In this document: one piece after another, positions 50,951 through 60,647 of the stretch | How positions within the stretch are numbered: position 1 is the first letter of the stretch | How the letters are laid out: each line of letters starts with the position of its first letter | From: Streptomyces capitiformicae | GTDB lineage: Bacteria > Actinomycetota > Actinomycetes > Streptomycetales > Streptomycetaceae | Assembly (NCBI RefSeq): GCF_002214185.1 | Contig: NZ_CP022161.1 | Location: forward strand, 8,129,486 to 8,193,485 | Length of the DNA stretch: 64,000 nucleotides | Reading direction: 5' to 3' | Made by a program: the position numbers and the translations under genes | The notes under the pieces: model-generated | Told to the model about the DNA's origin: nothing | The model's input: only the letters and a program-made list of their open reading frames with translations | Databases searched by the model: none

Positions 50951-51358
50951 GTGGGCAGCATCAAGGAAGCCATCCGGTCCGCGCAGGACATCGGCCGCCA
51001 GGAGGACGTGGACATCCCCGAGTGGGGCATCACCGTCGACGTGTGGGGCCTGCCCTCGGGGGACTGGGAGGCCTACCAGAACAAGCTGAACAAGCTCCGT
51101 TTCTCCGAGGGCAAGGGCGGAGCCGAGATGAACGTCCGCTCCAACCGGGCGGAGATCATCGCCAAGTCCCTGCGGGAGCCGGGCACGGACAAGCTCGTGT
51201 TCACCGACCTGGCCGAGGGGATCTCGATCCTGTCCAAGAAGAACCAGGGCACGGTCGACGGCCTGTTCAAGCTGATCCGCCATCTGTCGGGTGAGGACCG
51301 GGACTTCGAGCAGAAGGTGAAGGACGCGGAGGGAAACTCCGCCGACGGCCAGAGCTGA
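50951..51358 (+). CDS. Tail assembly chaperone, short form (gpG-like)
   Basis: 135 residues from GTG. DVDIPEWGITVDVWGLPSGD and IIAKSLREPGTDKLVF are typical of actinophage G-type chaperones. The frame ends 21 bp after a GGGAAAC slip site, so most ribosomes make this short form and some continue into the T frame. Confidence 0.88.
   Translation: MGSIKEAIRSAQDIGRQEDVDIPEWGITVDVWGLPSGDWEAYQNKLNKLRFSEGKGGAEMNVRSNRAEIIAKSLREPGTDKLVFTDLAEGISILSKKNQGTVDGLFKLIRHLSGEDRDFEQKVKDAEGNSADGQS
51331..51337 (+). promoter_or_regulatory. -1 programmed ribosomal frameshift site G_GGA_AAC
   Basis: In the zero frame the codons are GAG GGA AAC, so the bases form the canonical heptamer G GGA AAC. Slipping back one base gives GGG AAA CTC and leads into the frame that ends at 51741. 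This is the lambda G/GT arrangement in the expected place before the tape measure gene. Confidence 0.85.
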
Positions 51359-51741
51359 AGCTCCTGCTCGATCTGGCCGTCGCCTTCCACATCCCGCCGG
51401 ACGAGGTCATGGACCGCTTCTCCGAAGAGTCCATGATCCTCCTGGTCGCGTACCAGAACCTGTACGGGCCCATCACCCCGAACCGGCTGGACATCACCCT
51501 CGCCCGCCTGGGCATGGACGTGGTCGCCCCGCACATGAAACGCGGCAGGCGGCCCGCACTCAAGGACCACCTGATGGTGTGGTCCCGCGGCGCCCGGCCG
51601 CGCCGCACCGGGCGGGAACTCCTCGAGGTCGTCAAGGGCATCCAGGCCGCCTACGACCAGGCCGACGAACGGCAGCAATCACAGCGCGGCGAGCGGGCCC
51701 GACTCGCCCGCCGGGCCCTGCGGACACGACGGGAGGGCTGA
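51338..51741 (+). CDS. Tail assembly chaperone, T extension (read after -1 shift)
   Basis: The -1 frame after the slip site encodes ELKLLLDLAVAFHIPPDEVM, then SMILLVAYQNLYGPITPNRL and a basic, Arg-rich end. An internal ATG exists at 51409, but expression as the C-terminal part of a G-T fusion is the usual mode. The GT form binds the tape measure protein during tail assembly. Confidence 0.82.
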
Positions 51742-51744
51742 CAC

Positions 51745-53760
51745 ATGGCGGTTCTGGATGAGCTCCTGGTGCGCCTCGGCGTCGACATGTCGGATGCGGA
51801 AGCGCAGGTGGACGAGGGCGCGCAAGGCATCGAGAACCGGCTGAACGGGCTGAGCGTGGCCGGTGGTGTCGCGGCGGCCGGCCTCGGTGCCGCCTTCGTC
51901 GTCGGGCTCGGTGCGGCGATGGACATCTCCTCGGTCACCACCCAGCTGGAGAACCAGCTGAACCTCACCGACGAGGAAGCCGCCCGCGCCGGGTCGGTCG
52001 CCGGTGACGTGTTCGCCGCCGGGTTCGGCGGATCCATGGACGAGGTCGGCGAGGCCCTGTCGGCGGTGTCGTCGTCGATGCAGGAGTTCGGCAGCGTCTC
52101 CGACAAGGAGATGGAGCAACTGACGAAGTCCGCGCTCGGCTTGGCGAAGACGTTCAACTTCGACGTCACCGAGGCCGCCGCGGGCGCAGGCAACCTGATC
52201 AAGGCCGGACTGGCGAAGGACGGCACCGAGGCCATGGACCTCCTCGCCGCGGCGGCACAGAAACTCCCAGCGGCGATGCGCGAGGAACTGCCCGCGGTCA
52301 CCAAGGAGTACTCGGAGTTCTTCGGGCAACTCGGCTTCACCGGCCCGCAGATGATGGGCCTGCTGACCGAGGCGGCGAAGAATCCGACGTTCGAGATCGA
52401 CAAGATGGGCGACGCCATCAAGGAGTTCACGCTCCTCATGGCGGACACCGGCAAGGTCACCGACCCGCTGAAGGAACTCGGCCTGGACGTCGAGCACATC
52501 CAGAAACTCATGAACACCGGGCAGGGCACGAAGGCCTTCGACGAGGTCAACAACGCCCTGCTGAAGGTCGAGGACCAGACCAAGCGGACCGCGCTGCAGG
52601 CCGCCCTCTTCGGCGGCCCGGGTGAGGACGTCGGCAACACGCTGCAGGCCATCGCCGAGGCCGGAGGCACCGCGGGAACCAGCCTCGGGGACGTCGCCGG
52701 CGCGGCGAAGAAGGTCACCGACAAGATGGAGGCCAGCCCCGCCCAGCAGTTCGATTCGATCATGCGGTCGGTGACGATGACGCTCGGCGAGATGCTGCTG
52801 CCCGCGCTGAAGTTCGTCGCCAGCCTGTTCGCCGAGCATCCCGGCCTGGTGAAGGTCCTCGTGCCGATCGTGCTCGCCCTCGCCGCAGCTCTGGTCATCG
52901 CTGCGGCCGCCCAGTGGGCGATGAACGCGGCGCTGCTGGCGAACCCGTACACGTGGATCGTCATCGCCATCGTCGCCCTCGCGGCGATCATCATCGCGAA
53001 CTGGGACAAGATCAAAGAGTGGACGCTCAAGATCTGGGACGCGGTATGGGGGTTCATCAAGGGCGCCGCCGCGAAGATCTGGGACCTCTTCCTGACCTGG
53101 ACGCTCGTCGGCTTGGTCATCAAGCACTGGGACACGATCAAGTCCAAGACGGTCGCCGCCTGGAACGCGATCGTCGGCTGGGTCAAGGGCATCCCCGGCA
53201 TGCTCTACAACGCGTTCCTGAATTTCACCCTGATCGGCTTGCTGATCAAGCACTGGGACACCATCAAGCGCACCACGAGCGACCGGGTGACCGGGCTGGT
53301 CGACCTGGTCCGCAAGCTGCCCCAGCGGCTGGCGGACGCGGCGCGCGGTATGTGGGGGTTTGTCACCAGCGGTCTGAAGGGCGCTGTGAACGGCGCGATC
53401 GGCATCGTCAATGACGCGATCTTCTTCATCAACGACAAGCTGATCGCCAACGCCAACCGGATCCCCGGTGTGAGCATCCCCTGGATCCCCTACATCCCGT
53501 TCCTCGCCGACGGCGGCATCACCACAGGGCCCACTCTGGCGATGATCGGCGAGGGCGCAGAGGACGAAGTCGTGCTGCCGCTGTCAAGGCTGGAAGGCAT
53601 GCTCAACACCGCCTCCGCGCCGTCCGTGCACAAGGTGGCCCCCGCCGAACAGCGCATGGTGCTCGAACTGCGCGGCGGCTCCCGCGCCTTCCGTGAGTTC
53701 TTCCAGGAGTCCGTCCGCGCCGAGGCGGGCAGCGACATCGAGGTCTACGTGAGGGGATGA
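51745..53760 (+). CDS. Tape measure protein
   Basis: 671 residues. The N-terminal helical region (SDAEAQVDEGAQGIENRLNG) is followed by a Gly/Ala membrane-like helix and the TMP-type core (AAAGAGNLIKAGLAKDGTEA, MREELPAVTKEYSEFFGQL). The centre has hydrophobic segments (LVLPIVLALAAALVIA-like, IVIAIVALAAIIIANW) and repeated WDTIK/WNAIVGW motifs. The end holds the GPTLAMIGEGAEDEVVLPLS motif common in TMPs. It sets tail length; 671 residues implies a fairly short tail. Confidence 0.9.
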   Translation: MAVLDELLVRLGVDMSDAEAQVDEGAQGIENRLNGLSVAGGVAAAGLGAAFVVGLGAAMDISSVTTQLENQLNLTDEEAARAGSVAGDVFAAGFGGSMDEVGEALSAVSSSMQEFGSVSDKEMEQLTKSALGLAKTFNFDVTEAAAGAGNLIKAGLAKDGTEAMDLLAAAAQKLPAAMREELPAVTKEYSEFFGQLGFTGPQMMGLLTEAAKNPTFEIDKMGDAIKEFTLLMADTGKVTDPLKELGLDVEHIQKLMNTGQGTKAFDEVNNALLKVEDQTKRTALQAALFGGPGEDVGNTLQAIAEAGGTAGTSLGDVAGAAKKVTDKMEASPAQQFDSIMRSVTMTLGEMLLPALKFVASLFAEHPGLVKVLVPIVLALAAALVIAAAAQWAMNAALLANPYTWIVIAIVALAAIIIANWDKIKEWTLKIWDAVWGFIKGAAAKIWDLFLTWTLVGLVIKHWDTIKSKTVAAWNAIVGWVKGIPGMLYNAFLNFTLIGLLIKHWDTIKRTTSDRVTGLVDLVRKLPQRLADAARGMWGFVTSGLKGAVNGAIGIVNDAIFFINDKLIANANRIPGVSIPWIPYIPFLADGGITTGPTLAMIGEGAEDEVVLPLSRLEGMLNTASAPSVHKVAPAEQRMVLELRGGSRAFREFFQESVRAEAGSDIEVYVRG

Positions 53761-53761
53761 C

Positions 53762-56557
53762 ATGGCACTGCCCCCCAGGCTCTGGGCCGAACTGTTCTTC
53801 GACGGCACGTGGAACCCGGTCACCCGGGACCTTCGTAAGACCTCAACCGTGACGTTCACGCGCGGCCTGTCCGCGGAGTCGTCCTCTGCGGCCGCCCCCA
53901 CGGTCTGCGAATGCGTCCTGGACAACCGCAGCTTCACGTATGCGCCGCGCAACCCGGAATCCGACCTGTACGGCAAGATCGGACGGAACACGCCCATGCG
54001 GCTCGGCTACTACGCCGGGTCGCCCTGGGCCGAGATGCCGGGCACGGCGGGGAACTCGCTGACCACCCCCGACGCCGCGGGGCTGGCCGTGACGGACCTG
54101 GACCTGCGTATCGAACTCGCCCTGGAGGACTGGTCGCAGCAGAAGCTCGCTGGGCGGTACGAGGTCACGGGCGACAACCGCAGCTGGGGCCTCATGATGG
54201 GCGGAACGGGCCAGGTGTCGCTCCTGTGGTCGCCCAACGGCACGCTGGCGAGCCGGATCCAGGAGTTCTCCACCGAACCCCTCAAGGCGTACAACGGCCA
54301 GCGCCTGACCCTGCGCGTCACTCTCGACGTGAACAACGGGGCCGGAGGCTACGAGGTGCGCTTCTACACGGGCCGCACCGTCGACGACGAGGAGTGGAAC
54401 CTCCTCGGCGAACCCGTCGTGGGCGCAGCGACCACGGCCGTGTTCGACGGCACGGCCGGGATCGAACTGGGCGACATCGCCGATCTTCTTGACGACACCA
54501 TGAACGGAAAGCTGTTCGCCTTCAAGCTCCTCAGCGGCATCGGCACGGCGGGGACCGTCGCCGCTTCCATGCGGACCTCGGACGCCGGCGCCGGGGTGCG
54601 GTCGTTCACGTCGGGCGGCGCCACATGGACGGTCAACGGCGGCGCCGCCCTCACCAACAAGCACACCCGGATCTCCGGCGAGGTACCCGAGTGGCCCCCC
54701 AGCCGGGACATCAGCGGCAACGACAGCTACGTCTCCGTGGCCCCCACCGGCATCACCCGGCGCATGGACGCGGGCAACAAACCGGAGGACTCGGCGCTGC
54801 TGCGGTTCATCCGCGCCGACAACCCGATCGAATGCTGGCCCCTGACCGACGGCCTGACCAGCACCCGGGGGAAGTCCCTGGTGGGCGGCAAGGACATGGT
54901 TCCCGTACTGACATCGGGATCGGTCCCTCCCGAGTGGGGGGTCAACGAGATGACTCCGGGCATCGAGCCGGTCATCGCGCTGAAGAAGGAGACACGGGGA
55001 ACCATCACCGGACGCGTCCCCAACAGCACATCGGCCGCGAGCTTGTGGTCCGTGGACTACTTCTTCGCCACGGCCGCCCAAGGCGACTGCGGAACGTTCT
55101 CGATCTACGACCGTGGTGCGAACACCGATGCCGACAACCTCGTCTACTTCCAGATCGGCTGCGACCAGGGAAGCGACGACCTCACCGTCTTCAGGTTCTC
55201 CCAGGGCGAGACGTCGTCATCCTTCGCGCTGATCAGCACAGTGACCTCCCCCGGGGTGTTCGACGGCCTGATGCATCACATCCGGTTCACCATGGACCCC
55301 GGCGGATCAGACTCGGTCTGGGCCATCTACATCGACGGGGTCCAGGCGGACACCGGCACGCTCGCCGGCATCGTGGTCAAAGCGGTCAGTCAAGTCTCGT
55401 TCTCCTGGTCGCTCACCACCAGCGACCCCATCCAGAAGGCGGACACGCTTCTCGGGTACGTCACGTACTGGGACAGCAATGGCCCCACCGCCGCCGAAAT
55501 GTGGCAGGCGGCTACGGGCTTTCCCGGCGAGGCGGCCGGGGCGCGGATCGAGCGTCTCGCCGCGGAGGGCGGCTATACGGCCACCGTGGCGGGCGAGAGC
55601 GTCCACCAGGAGCTGGTGGGCGTCCAGACCCGGCAGAAGCTGCTCGCCCTCATGAACGAGGCGGCGAGGACCAACTTCGGCTATCTCCTCGACGCCCGTG
55701 ACCGCGCCGAAGTCATCCACCACGGGCACTCCACCCTGTGGAACCAGCCGCCGGCCGTCACGCTGGACTTCTCCGCCGGTCTGATCTCCTCGCCGTTCGC
55801 GCCCCGCGACGACGACAAGCTCACCGAGAACGACGTGAGCGTTCGGCGCCGGTTCGGGCAGGTCCCCGCCCGGCAGGTGCTGGAAAGCGGCGCCCTGTCG
55901 GTGCTGGAGCCACCGGACGGCGTGGGCCGGTACGACAACGAGTACACCTACAGTCTCTACACCGACGGCCAGGCCGCCGGCACGGCCGCCATGCTGGTGC
56001 ACCTGGGCACGTATGACGGGGTGCGCTACAGCCGCATCACGCTCGACCTCGCCAACCCGCGCGTGGCGCAGATGATCGACCCCATCCTGCGCCTCGACGT
56101 GGGCGACAAGGTGCGCCTGACCCGCCTGCCCAAGGACCACGGGCCGGACGACGTGGACGTCCTGGTCGTCGGCTACACCGAGGAGGCGGGCCCGGACCGC
56201 TGGCGTCTCGTCCTCAACTGCGTGCCCGCCGAGCCGTGGACCGCCTTCACCCTGGACAGCGATACCTACAGCCGTCTGGACACCGCCGGATGCGAACTCA
56301 CCTCTGGTATCACGGCCACCGCCACATCCGTGGCCGTCACCACCACCGCACTCCGGCGATGGATCGACTCGGCCACCTACCCGACCCACTTTCCCTTCGA
56401 CATCAGGGTGGGGGGAGAGGTCATGCGGGTCACCGCATGCGCTGGCACCACTCTCAGCCAGACCTTCACCGTGACCCGCTCGGTCAACGGCGTGAGGAAG
56501 GCACACGATGCCGGTGAAGGCGTCGCCCTGGCCCACCCCGTCTACCTGTCCTTGTAG
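53762..56557 (+). CDS. Large minor tail protein with LamG-like domain
   Basis: 931 residues. The N-terminal part (LWAELFFDGTWNPVTRDLRK) resembles distal-tail proteins. The middle (~390-580) holds a concanavalin/LamG-like fold: WSVDYFFATAAQGDCGTFSI, DGLMHHIRFTMDPGGSDSVW and AIYIDGVQADTG. The C-terminal third (DVGDKVRLTRLPKDHG) is a tail-hub-like domain. It probably forms the tail tip and contacts host surface sugars. It starts 2 bp after the tape measure stop. Confidence 0.82.
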   Translation: MALPPRLWAELFFDGTWNPVTRDLRKTSTVTFTRGLSAESSSAAAPTVCECVLDNRSFTYAPRNPESDLYGKIGRNTPMRLGYYAGSPWAEMPGTAGNSLTTPDAAGLAVTDLDLRIELALEDWSQQKLAGRYEVTGDNRSWGLMMGGTGQVSLLWSPNGTLASRIQEFSTEPLKAYNGQRLTLRVTLDVNNGAGGYEVRFYTGRTVDDEEWNLLGEPVVGAATTAVFDGTAGIELGDIADLLDDTMNGKLFAFKLLSGIGTAGTVAASMRTSDAGAGVRSFTSGGATWTVNGGAALTNKHTRISGEVPEWPPSRDISGNDSYVSVAPTGITRRMDAGNKPEDSALLRFIRADNPIECWPLTDGLTSTRGKSLVGGKDMVPVLTSGSVPPEWGVNEMTPGIEPVIALKKETRGTITGRVPNSTSAASLWSVDYFFATAAQGDCGTFSIYDRGANTDADNLVYFQIGCDQGSDDLTVFRFSQGETSSSFALISTVTSPGVFDGLMHHIRFTMDPGGSDSVWAIYIDGVQADTGTLAGIVVKAVSQVSFSWSLTTSDPIQKADTLLGYVTYWDSNGPTAAEMWQAATGFPGEAAGARIERLAAEGGYTATVAGESVHQELVGVQTRQKLLALMNEAARTNFGYLLDARDRAEVIHHGHSTLWNQPPAVTLDFSAGLISSPFAPRDDDKLTENDVSVRRRFGQVPARQVLESGALSVLEPPDGVGRYDNEYTYSLYTDGQAAGTAAMLVHLGTYDGVRYSRITLDLANPRVAQMIDPILRLDVGDKVRLTRLPKDHGPDDVDVLVVGYTEEAGPDRWRLVLNCVPAEPWTAFTLDSDTYSRLDTAGCELTSGITATATSVAVTTTALRRWIDSATYPTHFPFDIRVGGEVMRVTACAGTTLSQTFTVTRSVNGVRKAHDAGEGVALAHPVYLSL

Positions 56558-56569
56558 GGAGCGAACCGC

Positions 56570-57082
56570 ATGGCCAAGTACCCCGAGCTCTTCGCAGGCA
56601 TGAAGGTCACGGCCGACCTGCTGTCAGCTGGCCAACCCGACATCGTCACCAAGCAGATCACCGAGTCCGTCACCTCCAGCACCACGTTTCAGAACGACGA
56701 CGAGCTGTTCGTCTCGGTGGAGGCGAACGCCAAATACCGGGTCCAGCTGTTCCTGCTGCACTCGTCCCCGACGGCTGGCGACATCAAGCTCCAGTTCACG
56801 GCGCCCGCCGGGGCGTCCTTCAACTGGGGCGTACACGGCGCCGAGACGGCCGTCACCACCTCCAACGCCGTGCCCGAGACCGTCATGGCCAGCCGCAACA
56901 TCGGCGAGATCGCGAACTTCGGCGGCGGTGCGTCGACCGGCACCACCGCCTTCATCGAGGGCACACTCACCACGGCCGGAACCGCCGGGACACTCCAACT
57001 GCAGTGGGCGCAGCGCGTCTCCGACGCCTCCGCCACACAGGTACGGGCAGGCACCATCCTCAGCGTCAAGCGAATCGCCTGA
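56570..57082 (+). CDS. Tail-tip associated protein, unknown
   Basis: 170 residues, all-beta: FQNDDELFVSVEANAKYRVQ, LFLLHSSPTAGDIKLQFTAP and LQLQWAQRVSDASATQVRAG. Such jelly-roll-like proteins follow tail-hub genes in many actinophages and may bind receptors. No firm family. Confidence 0.6.
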   Translation: MAKYPELFAGMKVTADLLSAGQPDIVTKQITESVTSSTTFQNDDELFVSVEANAKYRVQLFLLHSSPTAGDIKLQFTAPAGASFNWGVHGAETAVTTSNAVPETVMASRNIGEIANFGGGASTGTTAFIEGTLTTAGTAGTLQLQWAQRVSDASATQVRAGTILSVKRIA

Positions 57083-57111
57083 CCCTACGTCGATAGAGAG
57101 GGAACACGCCC

Positions 57112-57363
57112 ATGCCACTCGGGGCTGAACAAGGGCCGGAAGAGATCAGATACACCATCAACTTCACTCACCCCGATCTGGGGCCGGAGGGGAGCACGAT
57201 CTACTTCGCCGTCACGCACGACCAGCCCGTCGACACGACGGAAGCCGAGAGCGACACCATGGTCCAGAAGCTGGTGGACCTGATCGACGGCTCGCCCGAC
57301 TTCAACTTCCAGTCCGCGCAGAAGACGTACAGGATGCACCGGGCCATGACTGCGACCGCGTGA
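57112..57363 (+). CDS. Small phage protein, unknown
   Basis: 83 residues: YTINFTHPDLGPEGSTIYFA, then TMVQKLVDLIDGSPDFNFQS. No family recognised. A terminator follows before the lysin gene. Confidence 0.55.
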   Translation: MPLGAEQGPEEIRYTINFTHPDLGPEGSTIYFAVTHDQPVDTTEAESDTMVQKLVDLIDGSPDFNFQSAQKTYRMHRAMTATA

Positions 57364-57386
57364 CCTGACCCGCGCCCGCTCACCCT

Positions 57387-57409
57387 GCCCCGAGCCACCA
57401 GGCCGGGGC
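57387..57409 (+). terminator. Terminator between tail and lysis genes
   Basis: GCCCCG (57387-57392) pairs with CGGGGC (57404-57409), followed by CTTTCTC. Confidence 0.7.
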
Positions 57410-57431
57410 CTTTCTCATGTCTGGAGGCCCC

Positions 57432-58154
57432 ATGGCCATACCCCTGTCCGCGTCCAAGTTCCTCGCTGCCCTGAAGGCGGAGGGCGTGAAGGTCGTCGAG
57501 GTCGGCGACTGGGAGACCCACAACCGGGCCGGTCACGGCGCCTGGGGCGAAGTGCACGGCGTGATGGTCCACCACACCGTCACCAAGGGCACCGCCCACA
57601 CGGTGAGCATCTGCCGGGCCGGCTACGAAGGACTGCCCGGCCCGCTGTGCCACGGCGTCGTCGCCAAGGACGGCAAGGTTCACCTCGTCGGCTACGGCCG
57701 CGCCAACCACGCCGGGAAAGGCGACGACGACGTCCTCAAGGCAGTCATCGCCGAGAAGCCGCTGCCCGCCCCGAACGAAGCGAACACGGATGGCAACGCC
57801 CGCTTCTACGGCTTCGAGTGCGAGAACCTCGGCGACGGCAAGGACCCCTGGCCAGCCGTCCAGGTCGAGGCCATGGTCCGCGCGGCCGCCGCCCTGTGCC
57901 GGGCGCACGGCTGGGGCAAGGACGGCACCACCTCTGTCATCGGCCACCGCGAGTGGCAGCCCGGCAAGGTCGACCCGCGCGGCCCCGGGGTGTCCATGCC
58001 CGACATCCGGGCCCGAGTCGCCGAGCGGCTCAAGCACCCGGCCGGTTGGTCGCCCGGCAGCAGCACGCCGCCGGCGCCGAAGCCACCCACGACCGAGGAG
58101 CGGCTGACCGCTCTGGAGAAGCGCGTCACCGCGCTGGAGAAGAAGGGATCATGA
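57432..58154 (+). CDS. Endolysin: N-acetylmuramoyl-L-alanine amidase
   Basis: 240 residues. An amidase_2/PGRP-like domain has zinc ligands in VHGVMVHHTVTKG, NARFYGFECENLGDG and VIGHREWQPGKVDP. The C-terminal ~35 residues are Pro-rich, then heptad repeats (ERLTALEKRVTALEKK) that suggest a coiled-coil oligomer. It cuts the peptide from muramic acid to burst the cell. GGAGG precedes the ATG at 57432. It overlaps the holin gene by ATGA. Confidence 0.92.
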   Translation: MAIPLSASKFLAALKAEGVKVVEVGDWETHNRAGHGAWGEVHGVMVHHTVTKGTAHTVSICRAGYEGLPGPLCHGVVAKDGKVHLVGYGRANHAGKGDDDVLKAVIAEKPLPAPNEANTDGNARFYGFECENLGDGKDPWPAVQVEAMVRAAAALCRAHGWGKDGTTSVIGHREWQPGKVDPRGPGVSMPDIRARVAERLKHPAGWSPGSSTPPAPKPPTTEERLTALEKRVTALEKKGS

Positions 58155-58384
58155 CTATGGCTTCTGCCTCTGCCCCGATCGAGAAGAAGGTGAAGGCCGC
58201 CTCGGCGGCCACCTACCTGCTCAGTGTCGCGGGGCTCTCGATCCTCGGCGCGGTCACCGACAACCCGTCGCTGGTCTCGTCCCTGCCGGACGGGCTGGAG
58301 CCGTTCATCCTCGCGCTCGTGCCCGCCGCGTCCGCAGCGATTGCCGGGTGGATGGCTCCGCACACCCCGCGCTCGGACGCCTGA
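58151..58384 (+). CDS. Holin
   Basis: 77 residues. Two hydrophobic helices (AATYLLSVAGLSILGAVT and FILALVPAASAAIAGWMA) with charged ends (EKKVKA, HTPRSDA). Size, position after the amidase and topology fit an actinophage holin that opens the membrane for lysis. Confidence 0.85.
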   Translation: MTMASASAPIEKKVKAASAATYLLSVAGLSILGAVTDNPSLVSSLPDGLEPFILALVPAASAAIAGWMAPHTPRSDA

Positions 58385-58397
58385 TCGGAGGTAGCAC

Positions 58398-58709
58398 GTG
58401 GCCGACGAGCCGACGACCGGTGAAGTAGTCCGCCGCCTGGACGACGTCCGCCAGGATCTGAAGGAGGACATTCACGGGGTCGTCGGGCTCGTCGGTCAGA
58501 AGGTCGACGCGGAGATTTTCCGCCTCGGGCAGCAGGCGCAGGATGAGCGGCACACCGCCCTCGTCGCTCGCGTCGCGAAGCTGGAGCAGCAGGCCGAGGA
58601 GAAGGACAAGCAGCGGCAGAGCGACCGCCGCCTGATCTTCTTCAGTCTCGTCGTGCCCGTGCTGCTGCTGGCGATCCAGCTGTACAACGCCAACAAGGGG
58701 GGCTCGTGA
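58398..58709 (+). CDS. Membrane-anchored coiled-coil protein in the lysis cassette
   Basis: 103 residues. A helical, charged N-terminus (RRLDDVRQDLKEDIHGVVGL, KLEQQAEEKDKQRQ) and one C-terminal helix (IFFSLVVPVLLLAIQLY). It resembles XhlA/haemolysin-type accessory holins or antiholins of the lysis module. Confidence 0.7.
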   Translation: MADEPTTGEVVRRLDDVRQDLKEDIHGVVGLVGQKVDAEIFRLGQQAQDERHTALVARVAKLEQQAEEKDKQRQSDRRLIFFSLVVPVLLLAIQLYNANKGGS

Positions 58710-58710
58710 C

Positions 58711-59170
<460 letters not shown>

Positions 59171-59184
59171 CGGAGTCAACGCCT

Positions 59185-59211
59185 ATCCGCTCCTTGGGGA
59201 CAGGAGCGGAT
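59185..59211 (+). terminator. Terminator after the ricin remnant
   Basis: ATCCGCTCC (59185-59193) pairs perfectly with GGAGCGGAT (59203-59211). It is the original terminator of the destroyed gene. Confidence 0.7.
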
Positions 59212-59408
59212 GCCGGCAGCGGGGCCCGAGTGGGTGCGGGCCCCACCGCGCCTCGGTGGATCTGTGGACACGTGCTGAATGCGGCACGCCGCCGGCCCCT
59301 GCCGGTCCCTCCCCTTCGTCGCGCGAGCCCCTGGACGCAATGCCGCTGACTCTGGCTCTTTCCGGTCGTTCAGCGGGGTGTGCCAGGGCCCGGACAGGTG
59401 AAGTCGTC

Positions 59409-59721
59409 AGCAGCACCAGCAGCGTTGTCGTCACCAACGCGATTGTGCTCTCGACGGCGTTCGACCTGACCGGGGACGTCCGCCTTGATCCTGCCTTGCC
59501 GAACCCGCCAGCGGGCTCGCTGGCCGGCGGCCCGAACGTCGAGCTGCAGGACCCGTCCGCCAGCGGGCTGCCGGCCCGGCTGCAAGCCGATGTTCTGCTA
59601 TCTCGACCACATCGACTCGTGGTCGGCGAACGAGGTGGCCATCAACTGCCACCAGGAGATGACCACCTGCGCTGCGATGGCATCGGCCTCGCTCGCGGCA
59701 GGACCCGTCAGTCGCCTCTAA
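59409..59721 (+). pseudogene. GH9 endoglucanase C-terminal remnant with deletion and frameshift
   Basis: The frame gives SVVVTNAIVLSTAFDLTGD, as in GH9 cellulases, then jumps to LPNPPAGSLAGGPNVELQDP. After SGLPA it changes frame to GCKPMFCYLDHIDSWSANEV, then AINCH. In GH9 enzymes this region normally reads CYVDDIxSxSTNEVxINWNAPL and carries the catalytic Glu. Hence there is an internal deletion near 59480, a frameshift near 59578 and a degraded end. Cellulase activity is lost. Confidence 0.82.
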
Positions 59722-60488
59722 CGCCGCAGCCGGGTCGGCTCGCCCGGCCCGCTGCGGCGCACCACCCACGCCTCGGTGATGTGGGTGAACATCGCCTCGG
59801 CCGCACCCTTGGGGTCGTGCGCGGCGATCCGCTCGTAGATGCGCCGATGGCCGTGGTTGGACGCGACGCAGAAGGCGCGGCCGGTTCGGCCCATGTAACG
59901 GGCGGAGTTGATGACCTGGCGCTCCAGCGAACGGACCACGGCACGGCCGATGCGGTTCCCCGACGCCTGCATGACGGTGTCGTGGAACGCCCGGTCCTCT
60001 TCGTTGTACGAAGCGGGGTCGTCGACGAGCTCATCCATCCGCTCCACCAGAGTGCGTAGCTGGTCGATCAGCTCGGCGTTCGCCAGGCGGGCGGCGACGT
60101 TGGCCATATCGGACTCCAGCACGCGGCGGGTCGCGACGAGGTGATCGAGGATGGCCAGGCTCTCGTCTTCGGCGATGGTCGCGCCGAGGACCAGCTCGTC
60201 AAGCATGTTCCACATCGCCGGCGGGGTGACCATCGTGCCGGCGCCCTGGCGGACCTGCACCAGCCCCTTCTCCTGAAGTATCTTCACCGCCTCGCGGACC
60301 ACGGTGCGGCTGACCGAGAAGGTCTCGCAGAGCACGGGCTCGGGGGGGAGCGGCGAACCGGACGGATGGACTCCACGGACGATCCGCTCCACCAGCTCAG
60401 CCGTGACCGCGGCGGCGAGGTTCGCCGGGCGCCGGCTCCAGGCGGGGGCCTCGGAGGCCTCTGCGGATGACTGCGGTACTGCCGTCAC
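59718..60488 (-). CDS. GntR/FadR-family transcriptional regulator
   Basis: 256 residues from GTG. The N-terminal winged helix (PLPPEPVLCETFSVSRTVVR, EAVKILQEKGLVQVRQGAGT) and the C-terminal all-helical FCD domain (DMANVAARLANAELIDQLRT, YNEEDRAFHDTVMQASGNRI, then SRYMGR-like) mark the FadR subfamily. Asp and His residues of the FCD metal site are visible in FHDTV and NHGHRRI. These regulators sense sugar acids or similar carboxylates. It is divergent from the broken ABC transporter and the enolase-superfamily gene, with an 18-bp-period repeat between. Confidence 0.9.
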   Translation of the reverse strand: MTAVPQSSAEASEAPAWSRRPANLAAAVTAELVERIVRGVHPSGSPLPPEPVLCETFSVSRTVVREAVKILQEKGLVQVRQGAGTMVTPPAMWNMLDELVLGATIAEDESLAILDHLVATRRVLESDMANVAARLANAELIDQLRTLVERMDELVDDPASYNEEDRAFHDTVMQASGNRIGRAVVRSLERQVINSARYMGRTGRAFCVASNHGHRRIYERIAAHDPKGAAEAMFTHITEAWVVRRSGPGEPTRLRR

Positions 60489-60553
60489 GACACCCCCCGG
60501 GACCCGTGCCGTACCACGGATGCTCGCCCACTATACGGCATCCCTGTTGACGT

Positions 60554-60588
60554 CATACGTCATACGAGTTACATACGTCATACGAGTT
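60554..60588. promoter_or_regulatory. Two perfect 17-bp direct repeats, probable GntR operator
   Basis: CATACGTCATACGAGTT occurs at 60554-60570 and again at 60572-60588, with a third half copy (CGTCATACG) just before. The repeats are AT-richer than the surroundings and lie between the divergent GntR and ABC genes. FadR-type regulators often bind such repeated GTATGAC-like half-sites. Confidence 0.6.
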
Positions 60589-60647
60589 GCGTTCCTCCTC
60601 AACCTCAATCGCCGGACAGCCGGCCACCTCAGGAGAGTGGGGCAGCA

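Noticed and set aside
51651..53253. Long minus-strand frames opposite the tape measure gene
   Set aside because: Low-complexity composition and no motif; the + strand tape measure protein explains the region.
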